From the NCBI GenBank assembly GCA_029582265.1, contig CM055822.1:45002559-45066558 (forward strand): a stretch of DNA of 64,000 nt, written 5' to 3'. Position 1 is the stretch's first letter. The number at the start of each line of letters is the position of its first letter. The translations under genes and the position numbers were made by a program. This stretch comes from Zoroaster sp. YZ-2022. Lineage: Eukaryota; Echinodermata; Asteroidea; Forcipulatida; Zoroasteridae. The notes beneath the pieces are model-generated. The model saw only the letters and a list, made by a program, of their open reading frames with translations, did not search any database and was not told the origin of the DNA. Positions 57,636 through 64,000 of this stretch are shown piece after piece.

Positions 57636-59057
57636 TTAGAGTTTTCGTCTCACGTAAGTTAAAATTAAAACTCCGACCGCGGTTAAGGTTAACCATAAAT
57701 GTTGCGCTGCGTATGCGACTACACCGCTAATCGTTTTAAATAACCAACTTACAACCGCGCCGATAATAGCGGGTAAAACGGCTAAAGCTTTCGCTCCTAG
57801 TTTAGCTAATACATTTGCAAAGTTGTTTAATGTTTTTTGTATCCACTCGCTTGCACCACCACTATCTGGTTTAGGTAGAAGTGGTGGCGCGGGTTTAGGT
57901 GAAATTGGTGGCGCGGGTTTAGGTATAAGTGGTTTTGGCAAAACTGCGCTAACGGCATTTGCAATCGCTTCGCCTATAGCAGTAATAGCCATAACAAAAG
58001 CCGTTAATATACTAACGATCGTTATACCTTGTTCTCTAAATAAAGTTTTAATTTTATCTCCTAACGTTTTATCTATATTTTTTATTTTGTATAACGTTTC
58101 TTTTATTCTATTGAGTTGACTACTATATTTAAAATCATACGTATAAATTGCTTTTTTAAGCATATCAATTTCATCTAATAATTCTTGTTCTCGTTGAACA
58201 AGTTGATCTATTGCATTTTCATCTCCTACATCGTTGTTTGCGATTCGTTCTCTAATTGTTGTTAATTCTTTGTTTCGTGTGTATAATTCAGCTTCAAATT
58301 TTAATTTATGCCCCTGCGCTGTTTTCATAAGATTAACGTAACCATTTATTTCGCGGTATATATTAATTTGGTTTACCGTTGGTGCAGTTTCCGTCCAAAA
58401 AACAAGAAATTCTTCAACCGTACGTATCTCACCATTTTCTTCTTCTTGTTCTAATTCTTCTTGTTCTTCTTCTTGTTCTTCTTCTTGTTCTTCTTCTTCT
58501 TGTTCTTGAGGTGTAGTTGGCAACTCATGCGGTATATTTCTACGAAGAGGTGTTTTATCAACTACGACCGTCGGTGATGGTGGTCGTTCTAACTCTTTTA
58601 AAGCTTCATCCGCTTTTTTTTGTATATTTTTTGGTTTATATTCCCAGTTTATTATACCCAATTCTTCTCTCATAAATCTAACCTGGCTATAGCTCTCTTT
58701 CCCCGCTCTTTTAGCTATTGTACTTAACGCCGTAAAAGTTTTGATTTTCTTATCCATCGTCAACTTGACGCTTTTATCATCATCTATAAAATAAATACCA
58801 TCATTGAGTACGTGAAATTTTTCTTGTTGGGCTGGTTTATATTCCCAACCTTTTTCTTTTATATAATCATAAAAGTTTTCAACATATTGACCTACTACTG
58901 ATGGTAATTTAAACGTCTCACCTTCTCGCGGTGGTAATGTAGTTGGTGAAACACCTCGTAATTTTGCTAATCTATCGATATTTTCTTGATCAGCTATATC
59001 ATCTATTTCATCACTATTAAAATCTTCCATCTGTATATCTTCACCTCCTTCTGCCAT
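57636..59057 (-). CDS. Viral coiled-coil membrane protein, 473 residues
   Basis: Intact. Order: acidic N-terminus MAEGGEDIQMEDFNSDE; a globular region to about residue 150; a Glu/Gln run (EEEEQEEEQEEEQ, about 186-206); a long coiled coil (about 215-335, with RELTTIRERIA-like heptads); a first hydrophobic segment TIVSILTAFVMAITAIGEAI (about 347-370); a PKPAPP proline linker; and a C-terminal hydrophobic region with KALAVLPAIIGAVVSWLF and a final helix. I infer a membrane- or capsid-anchored rod. The extreme C-terminal layout recurs in unannotated proteins of related elements. Paralogue at 56158-57609. Confidence 0.75.
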   Translation of the reverse strand: MAEGGEDIQMEDFNSDEIDDIADQENIDRLAKLRGVSPTTLPPREGETFKLPSVVGQYVENFYDYIKEKGWEYKPAQQEKFHVLNDGIYFIDDDKSVKLTMDKKIKTFTALSTIAKRAGKESYSQVRFMREELGIINWEYKPKNIQKKADEALKELERPPSPTVVVDKTPLRRNIPHELPTTPQEQEEEEQEEEQEEEQEELEQEEENGEIRTVEEFLVFWTETAPTVNQINIYREINGYVNLMKTAQGHKLKFEAELYTRNKELTTIRERIANNDVGDENAIDQLVQREQELLDEIDMLKKAIYTYDFKYSSQLNRIKETLYKIKNIDKTLGDKIKTLFREQGITIVSILTAFVMAITAIGEAIANAVSAVLPKPLIPKPAPPISPKPAPPLLPKPDSGGASEWIQKTLNNFANVLAKLGAKALAVLPAIIGAVVSWLFKTISGVVAYAAQHLWLTLTAVGVLILTYVRRKL

Positions 59058-59064
59058 TTTACAA

Positions 59065-59508
59065 TTACTTTTTATCTTTTTTTAATAATTTATAACTCGC
59101 GTAACCTATTATACTCATTCCAATTACGATGAATAAAATTTCACGCGTTTTTTGATCTTCGCTAGGAGCGTAGTAGTCAGATAGTTGAGGTTCGTCGTAT
59201 AAATTTAGCGGTAAATTAATTAGTTTGCCCGTAACTCGTGAATATTCATTCATCGCGTCGTCAATGTTATTAAATGTTATTTCAGAGTTTGATTCTTTTT
59301 GTATTTTTTCGTTTAAATAATCTAGATGTTTTAAACGCTTTTTACTAAATTCATCCCTATCTTTTGAAAGATGTTCTAACGCTAAATCGTGTCGTTTGCG
59401 TTCTTGTTCTACGTCACTACCACGCAAATTACTAAATAAAGCATTACTTCCGGTAAATGCTAACGCGTTAACTAACGCGCCTCCAACCATCATCGCTATA
59501 GATACCAT
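59065..59508 (-). CDS. Viral conserved small membrane protein, 147 residues
   Basis: Intact. It begins MVSIAMMVGGALVNALAFTG, a hydrophobic Gly-rich segment (residues 1-25), followed by a charged helix QERKRHDLALEHLSKDRDEF and DYLNEKIQKE, then PQLSDYYAPSEDQKTREILF and a C-terminal hydrophobic helix with a Lys tail (KLLKKDKK). I recognise this arrangement from proteins adjacent to capsid genes in other invertebrate genomes; function unknown, and a minor virion membrane or entry-associated protein is only a guess. It lies 7 bp upstream of the 473-residue gene on the same strand and divergently from the capsid gene. Confidence 0.72.
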   Translation of the reverse strand: MVSIAMMVGGALVNALAFTGSNALFSNLRGSDVEQERKRHDLALEHLSKDRDEFSKKRLKHLDYLNEKIQKESNSEITFNNIDDAMNEYSRVTGKLINLPLNLYDEPQLSDYYAPSEDQKTREILFIVIGMSIIGYASYKLLKKDKK

Positions 59509-59546
59509 TTTATAATTATTTTTTTTTATATTTGTTAATATAAAAT
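59509..59546. promoter_or_regulatory. Divergent viral promoter, 38 bp, at the capsid gene
   Basis: 38 bp of pure A/T-rich DNA between the starts at 59508 (minus) and 59547 (plus). AATTATAAAATGG occurs at the minus start and AATATAAAATGG at the plus start, so the two sides mirror each other. TATA-like sequence running into the ATG recurs at most viral genes. Confidence 0.55.
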
Positions 59547-60824
59547 ATGGCTAATAATACGTACGGAGATGTGTTAGATCCATATAGGAGAATAAGAGAA
59601 CCGAGAGGTGTAAAAGGTATACGTCAAAAAGTTGTCATTACAAACAATCCGAGCACAATTTCTGAAAATCAATTGTTGACGGTTCGTTTTCCAAATTTAG
59701 GAATGAACGACGTCATCGTCCCCAATACAACTCGATTAGCTTTCAATATAGAACTCGTTAGCTCAGACGATGAAAATAGAACGTTAGTACAAAACATTGG
59801 TAGAGCTATCGTAAAACATATAACTATTAAAATGGAAGGAAATGAAATATTTAGTTTAGACGATTCGGATGTGTTCAATTGTTACAAGGACGAATGGTTA
59901 ACTAAAGATCAACGCGAAAATTTAGAGTATCAAGGAATCGAGGGCGCAAACGTTACTAAATTAAGAATATACGCTAACGATAAAGTCCCCGCAGGCAACG
60001 GAGGAAAAGATAAAGTTATTGCAGATACGTATAAAAATAGATATTGCATTCCGCTCGATTTTGAATTACTCACCGGTCATCAACCTTACTACCAGTCGGG
60101 CATCGGAGATCGATTAACTTACGAACTCGTGTTTAATAAATTTTCTAGCGTGATTAAAAGCACCGACGATAATGCAAAATATATCATAAGCGGAATTTCT
60201 TTAGAATTTGAAGTCGTTCATATGGTGGAACTCGCTCGAACGATTAAAAATCAATATAGCAACCGTTTGAGTATATTGTTTGATCGCGTACTGAGACAGA
60301 GCGTGACGGTGTTAAACAAACGTGATACAATGTGGAATATAAATTTAAATACTCCTGCAAAAAGTATGAAAGGAATATTGTTTTTATTCAAAGAACCCAG
60401 CGTACAAGAAAGTAACGTATTTTATAATCCAAAAATCGAAAAAGTTTCAATTACGATCGAAGGTGTTCCTAACCAACTCTACGCGCATGGAATGAAAAGG
60501 TATCAACATTTTGAAGAAATTTCAAAATATTTCGGTGATTCGAAACAACAACACGCTATACAAATCGTACAAGCTTTAAATTTATCAAATGTTAAACAAG
60601 CTGATTATTTGTTAAACCGATACGGTTTATTTTTAGATTTAAGAACTACTACCGACAATAAATTACACGGAAGCGGAAGACGAGTACAAAACTTGTCTGA
60701 AGGAATTACTATTCAAATTGAAAAAGAAGCTGAATCCGCGGGTGAACTAAACATGTACACTTTTATTATCATGGACGCGCAACTAAACATAAGAAACGGA
60801 CGTTTTGAATCTACTGATTATTAA
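59547..60824 (+). CDS. Probable double-jelly-roll major capsid protein
   Basis: Intact, 425 residues. Beta-rich throughout. It has the pattern of polinton/polinton-like major capsid proteins: a first jelly roll ending in RYCIPLDFELLTGHQPYYQS (about residues 168-187), GDRLTYELVFNKF shortly after, YIISGISLEFEVV as the closing strand, and a second jelly roll starting near LSILFDRVLRQSVTV. The IPLDFxLL plus PxYxS plus LxYELxF signature is what I use. Its place beside the packaging ATPase supports the call. Length is within the usual 400-650 residues. The capsid assembles around the genome in the infected host cell. Confidence 0.8.
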   Translation: MANNTYGDVLDPYRRIREPRGVKGIRQKVVITNNPSTISENQLLTVRFPNLGMNDVIVPNTTRLAFNIELVSSDDENRTLVQNIGRAIVKHITIKMEGNEIFSLDDSDVFNCYKDEWLTKDQRENLEYQGIEGANVTKLRIYANDKVPAGNGGKDKVIADTYKNRYCIPLDFELLTGHQPYYQSGIGDRLTYELVFNKFSSVIKSTDDNAKYIISGISLEFEVVHMVELARTIKNQYSNRLSILFDRVLRQSVTVLNKRDTMWNINLNTPAKSMKGILFLFKEPSVQESNVFYNPKIEKVSITIEGVPNQLYAHGMKRYQHFEEISKYFGDSKQQHAIQIVQALNLSNVKQADYLLNRYGLFLDLRTTTDNKLHGSGRRVQNLSEGITIQIEKEAESAGELNMYTFIIMDAQLNIRNGRFESTDY

Positions 60825-60842
60825 TACTAATATTAAAAAGGA

Positions 60843-61478
60843 ATGTTACTAACCTCGCTCATGCCTAAAAAACCACACGCCGCGTTAATTTGCGGACAAA
60901 CGGGATGCGGAAAAACTGAATTTGTTTTAAATCTATTAGAAAAAGAATATTTTAAATATTTTGAAAATATCATTATATTATGCCCCACCATCCTCTATAA
61001 CGATACGTACACAAATAGAAAATGGGTTCTAAACGATGATAACGTTCACGTTGACGATTTAAACGACATTTCGTTAAACCGAGCTATACAAATTTATAGC
61101 GATGCTTTTAAAACAGAGGAAACATTGTTTATTATCGACGATTGCAGCGCTAATAAACAGTTGCATTATAAAAAATACAATGAGAATAATAAATGTATGA
61201 TTACTAACCTCGCCTTTAGCGGTAGACACGTTAAATACAGCTGTTGGATTCTTTCGCAAAAATATAATAGCGTATTGAAAGATTTTAGAGATCAACTCAA
61301 ATGGGTGTGTTTATTTTATTGTAAAGATAGAGACTCGTTCGAGAATTGTCTTCGAGAAAATGATGTTATTCCAACAAAAGAGTTGAGAATACAAATTCAT
61401 GAAAAATTTTAACAAGTTAAACATCGTAAATTGATTTTAAAAACAGATCAACCTACCGATTATGAAATACGTGACTAA
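60843..61478 (+). pseudogene. A32/FtsK-HerA-like genome-packaging ATPase, premature stop near C-terminus
   Basis: Walker A is GQTGCGKT (residues 18-25) and Walker B is LFIIDD (95-100), with a sensor-like NLAFSGRHVKYSCWILSQKY (about 119-138) as in A32-type packaging ATPases of polintons and large DNA viruses. The frame stops with TAA at 61410-61412 after 189 residues. In the same frame 22 further codons with RKLILKTDQPTDYEIRD run to a second TAA at 61478, and that tail is typical of the family. The early stop is therefore a nonsense mutation that removes a conserved tail. The ATPase may remain partly functional if expressed. It lies 18 bp downstream of the capsid gene, same strand. Confidence 0.82.
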
Positions 61479-61490
61479 GACTCTAATTAG

Positions 61491-61725
61491 TCACAAGTCG
61501 TTGAGCAATTACCCTCCATTACCCTCAAGTTGCTAAGCAATTACCCAAGTAACCTAGTAAGCAATTAAGCAATTACCCCCATTGCTCCTAGGTCGTTGAG
61601 CAATTACCCTCCATTACCCTCAAGTTGCTATGCAATTACCCAAGTAACCTAGTAAGCAATTGAGCAATTACCCTCCATTGGCCACAAGTCGTTGAGCAAT
61701 TACCCACAAGTTACTTAGAAAATCG
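61491..61725 (-). repeat. Left repeat array (degenerate 32-bp-related units)
   Basis: Consists of CAATTACCC-, AAGTAACCTAGTAAGCAATT- and GTCGTTGAGCAATTACCCTC-type units. A longer unit of about 98 bp is repeated (61495 and 61593). The AAGTAACCTAGTAAGCAATT block is the exact inverse of the unit in the right array at 62336-62545, so the two arrays face each other as inverted repeats around the gene at 61764-62356. Confidence 0.85.
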
Positions 61726-61763
61726 ATTTAAAAAAAAATTATTATAAAACTATATAATAAAAC

Positions 61764-62356
61764 ATGAATACAATAACATTAGAATATTTATTTAGTATCA
61801 TTAAAATTAACAGAGTAAGAGATTCATTAAATCATCTTAATTTACTAGTTAATACTGAAGAAAAAAAAAAAAACTATTAGTTTTTTATGATTATAAATAT
61901 AATCGAGTAAATAGTTATATAGATTATCTTAATCAACTTTTAGATACTGAAGAAAAAAGAAATGAACTAGCGCAACTTTTAGATACTAAAATAAAAAGTA
62001 GTTTTTCGAATATAATCTATAGTCTTATAAAAGATTTAATAAATAATCTTAATCAACTTTTAAATACTGAAGAAAAAGTAAATGAACTAGCACAATTTTT
62101 AGATACTGAAATAAAAAACAGTAATAATGAATATGGTTTTTATATGCTAGTTAATAATGAAGAAAAAGCAAATGAATTTGTACAATTTTTTAACTTGTAC
62201 GATGAAAACGATTTATTTACTAGTATAGATCTTAATCAAATAAGATCTATAATAAGTTTTCTTCAAGATCGTTTTATAAATCCTCACGAGCAACGTTTTT
62301 TTAATTATACAAAAATGAAAGATTTAATAAATAAGCTTACTAGGTTACTTGGGTAA
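61764..62356 (+). pseudogene. Viral repeat-motif protein, frameshifted at an A13 run
   Basis: The first frame starts MNTITLEYLFSIIKINRVRD and stops at 61878-61880, right after a run of 13 A (61861-61873). One base over, the frame is open from LLVFYDYKYN to the stop at 62356, with repeated helical motifs such as YLNQLLDTEEKRNELAQLLD and NLNQLLNTEEKVNELAQFLD. The motif recurs in the gene at 62591-62854. Asn/Leu/Glu-rich repeats suggest a helical-repeat binding protein; I recognise no family. The last codons lie in the first unit of the right array. Upstream TATATAATAAAAC is identical to that of the second gene. Confidence 0.55.
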
Positions 62357-62545
62357 TTACTCAATTGCTTACTAGGTTACTTGGATAATTGCTCAATTGC
62401 TTACTAGGTTACTTGGGTAATTGCTCAATTGCTTACTAGGTTACTTGGATAATTGCTCAATTGCTTACTAGGTTACTTGGATAATTGCTCAATTGCTTAC
62501 TAGGTTACTTGGGTAATTACTCAATTGCTTACTAGGTTACTTACA
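62336..62545 (+). repeat. Right repeat array, 32-bp period
   Basis: Units starting CTTACTAGGTTACTTGG lie at 62336, 62368, 62400, 62432, 62464, 62496 and 62528, an exact 32-bp period with alternation of GGGTAATTAC, GGATAATTGC and GGGTAATTGC. The last unit is partial. There are no spacers between units. Inverse copies make up the left array at 61491-61725. Confidence 0.95.
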
Positions 62546-62590
62546 GGTTTAGTAATTACTAAGTAATATTATAAAACTATATAATAAAAC

Positions 62591-62854
62591 ATGAATACTG
62601 AACGAGTAAAAGTTATATTTACTAGTATAGATATTGAACAAGTAAATAATTTTATATGTAGTCTTAACCAACTTGTTGATACAGAAAACGATAGAAAAGA
62701 ACTAGTGCAAGTTATAAATATGAATACTGAAAAAGTAAAAGGTATATTTACTAGTATAAATAATGAACGAGTAAAAGATCTAATGTTTAATCTTAACCAA
62801 CTTTTAAATACTGAAGGGTTACATAAAATCAACTATTGGTTTTTATTTTTTTAA
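62591..62854 (+). CDS. Viral repeat-motif protein, short paralogue
   Basis: 87 residues: MNTERVKVIFTSIDIEQVNN, then SLNQLVDTENDRKELVQVIN and a second repeat with VKGIFTSINNERVKDLMFNL and NQLLNTE. It is clearly related to the 61764-62356 protein (same LNQLxxTE motif and same 5' flank ATTATAAAACTATATAATAA). It ends in WFLFF-stop with aromatic residues unlike the repeats, so its C-terminus may itself be truncated. Function unknown. Confidence 0.55.
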   Translation: MNTERVKVIFTSIDIEQVNNFICSLNQLVDTENDRKELVQVINMNTEKVKGIFTSINNERVKDLMFNLNQLLNTEGLHKINYWFLFF

Positions 62855-62892
62855 ATAAATTTAACAGATTATTCTATAAGTACGTATAATAA

Positions 62893-63483
62893 ATGGAAGA
62901 AGTACATAAACTATTAAACGAAAATCCACAGATGTCACTCGCAGACAACGCTAGCGATACTAATGATAATACGTTGTTGAAACAAAAACTACGTCTTTTA
63001 TCGGTTATAGTGGGAGGAGACTCGAAAAAGTTTTTCGGTAAAGAGTATAGTGTTAGCGATATTGAAGCTTTGTCTACTGAAGAGCGAGATGCGCTGCACA
63101 CGCAATACGAAACTAAATTAGGTCGTGATATTACTCAGTCTTTAGGTAGCGCCATTATAACGCTATACGCTAAACTATTAGGATTTAGTTTAAATCGTAT
63201 TGATTTGTACGGTCATAAATTTCAAATTGATGATGAAGGTAAATTAATTTCGGATTTAGAAAAAGATCCGTTCATTTCTAGCATGCTTAGTACCGTGGCG
63301 TGTGAAATATACTACAAGTACGGCATGTTGATCGCTCCGCTCAGCGCTTCGCTAATTACGGCAAAACATTTAAATAAAAAAGAAGAATCTTGCGTAGATA
63401 ATAAAAGCGATGGAAACGAACGAGTCAGAGAATGTGCAACCGCAAGCTGCAACGCCAAAGACCGTAACCCAACCAGCGACTAA
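62893..63483 (+). CDS. Viral conserved protein, 196 residues, unknown function
   Basis: Starts MEEVHKLLNENPQMSLADNA directly after CGTATAATAA. It is helical, with LRLLSVIVGGDSKKFFGKEY and DITQSLGSAIITLYAKLLGF, and hydrophobic near the end (GMLIAPLSASLITAKHL, about residues 143-160). I recognise the family from unannotated proteins that accompany these capsid genes, with no known role. The last 25 codons overlap the next gene in another frame, so this C-terminus may be an extension produced by loss of the original stop. Confidence 0.65.
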   Translation: MEEVHKLLNENPQMSLADNASDTNDNTLLKQKLRLLSVIVGGDSKKFFGKEYSVSDIEALSTEERDALHTQYETKLGRDITQSLGSAIITLYAKLLGFSLNRIDLYGHKFQIDDEGKLISDLEKDPFISSMLSTVACEIYYKYGMLIAPLSASLITAKHLNKKEESCVDNKSDGNERVRECATASCNAKDRNPTSD

Positions 63484-63772
63484 ACCAAAAAACCCAAACA
63501 GAGTCGCGGCTGGAAAAAGACTCGCTGAAATTAATAAAAAGAAAAAACTGCAACTCGCTAAGCCAGCAAAAATCGTTAAAACGTCTAGCGATAGCAAAGT
63601 ATCGTTGAGTCGTGAAGAAAGCAATGCAACGAGTTATATAGACAAAATAGCTATTGGATTAGCTATTGGGGTTGTCGCTTATTTATTGTTTAGTAAACCT
63701 AACAAAGAAGAACCGCCGGCTCCAGTTCTTGTTAGAGAACCAGAGCCGGCGATTGTTTTTGAAATGGAATAA
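63410..63772 (+). CDS. Viral single-pass membrane protein with basic linker, 120 residues
   Basis: Order: a Gln/Pro/Thr-rich N-terminus, the motif NRVAAGKRLAEINKKKKLQL (about residues 30-49), a Ser-rich linker, a single hydrophobic helix IDKIAIGLAIGVVAYLLF (about 77-94) and a Pro/Glu-rich tail ending EPEPAIVFEME. The AAGKRLAExNK block followed by a C-terminal helix recurs in neighbours of invertebrate polinton-like capsid genes. It overlaps the preceding gene by 74 bp in a different frame. Function unknown; a small virion membrane protein is plausible. Confidence 0.68.
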   Translation: METNESENVQPQAATPKTVTQPATKPKNPNRVAAGKRLAEINKKKKLQLAKPAKIVKTSSDSKVSLSREESNATSYIDKIAIGLAIGVVAYLLFSKPNKEEPPAPVLVREPEPAIVFEME

Positions 63773-63812
63773 CAGGTTTTTTTTTAAATATTATATTTAA
63801 CGACTATAAAAT

Positions 63813-64000
63813 ATGTCTTCAATGCCAATAGATACGAAAACAATCGCTGATTCGCTTTACAAAAGCGTAGTTTTTTGAGTTTTTATAGTTTTATACAGCA
63901 TGCTCGGTAAAAAAGTATTAAGCGTAGAACCAGCCAATTTAGGCAAACTTAATATAAAAGACGGGTTAAAACTCGCCGTGACGGTCGCGGTAGCCGGTGC
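63813..64000 (+). pseudogene. Viral small conserved protein, in-frame TGA, cut by window end
   Basis: The ATG at 63813 directly follows CTATAAAAT. After 21 codons (MSSMPIDTKTIADSLYKSVV, then F) comes TGA at 63876-63878. The same frame continues open with VFIVLYSMLGKKVLSVEPAN and DGLKLAVTVAVAG to the window edge. The continuation has the same conserved look as the start, so I read the TGA as a nonsense mutation. A downstream in-frame ATG at 63900 could give a shorter product. The layout suggests a membrane protein with two hydrophobic helices. Confidence 0.6.

Larger units (their letters stand above)
50640..64000. mobile_element. Endogenous polinton-like DNA virus, right end outside the window
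   Basis: A run of at least 15 closely spaced genes with uniform A/T-rich codon use differs sharply from the repeat-rich flank. It contains the clamp, capsid protein, packaging ATPase and a set of small membrane proteins. There are no introns. The left limit lies near 50545-50640; I find no terminal inverted repeat or target duplication because the right end is missing. No polymerase B, helicase, integrase or protease is seen in these 13.4 kb. Nonsense and frameshift lesions in six genes, plus the SINE, show an old, inactive insertion. Confidence 0.8.

Noticed and set aside
61491..62545. CRISPR array
   Set aside because: The 32-bp units are contiguous with no unique spacers, and the sequence is eukaryotic.
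61410..63878. Stop-codon reassignment in the virus
   Set aside because: The in-frame stops are of different kinds (TAA in the ATPase, TGA in the last gene), and intact neighbouring genes use normal TAA and TAG stops; scattered decay explains them better.

Overview
This is a repeat-rich stretch of an animal nuclear genome. The kind of evidence points to a marine invertebrate, possibly a deuterostome such as an echinoderm, hemichordate or lancelet; I cannot name the species. One short exon of an ordinary cellular gene is visible, an LDL-receptor class A repeat at 32177-32287 with consensus splice sites. tRNA-derived SINEs, DNA transposons, LINE, Penelope-like, DIRS-like and Gypsy fragments, and anonymous dispersed repeats fill most of the rest of positions 1-50500. 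Positions 2135-2634 are an assembly gap.

Layout, left half: a hAT-like MITE (2675-3712); two direct copies of a block made of a SINE fragment plus a piggyBac-type MITE with TTAA ends (about 3745-4700 and 5588-6520), with a 58-bp minisatellite between them (4904-5315); a PIF/Harbinger-like deletion derivative (about 6525-7466); then copy A of a large duplicated block (7555-9310 and 13565-17702) that carries an antisense Penelope-like reverse transcriptase. At 18293-26180 a degenerate piggyBac transposase gene on the minus strand is split by a 6531-bp element (19045-25575). That element has long terminal inverted repeats and a 3-bp TGT target duplication. Its protein combines Cys/His zinc fingers, a FEN/XPG-like nuclease region and a CXC domain, which fits an Academ-type transposon.

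Middle: a field of a dispersed monomer of about 270 bp (26.9-28.8, 31.2-31.5 and 35.4-36.2 kb), the LDLa exon, a Gypsy gag / SINE / Tx1-L1-type LINE mosaic ending in poly-A at 39851, then copy B of the duplicated block (39866-45518). Nothing clearly genic lies between 45.5 and 50.5 kb.

Right end, 50.6 kb to the window edge: the most interesting object, an endogenous polinton-like (double-jelly-roll capsid) DNA virus. It encodes a PCNA-like sliding clamp (broken by a SINE and frameshifts), a probable major capsid protein, an A32/FtsK-like packaging ATPase, and a set of small membrane or coiled-coil proteins that I recognise only as recurrent unannotated invertebrate proteins. Genes lie on both strands with very short gaps, and start codons often sit directly on an A/T-rich TATAAAATG-like motif. 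A CRE/octamer/CCAAT cluster precedes the clamp gene, and two oppositely oriented repeat arrays flank a small repeat-protein gene. Several genes are broken, so this copy is decaying. It runs off the right edge; no DNA polymerase or integrase is visible, so replication and integration functions, if present, lie beyond position 64000.
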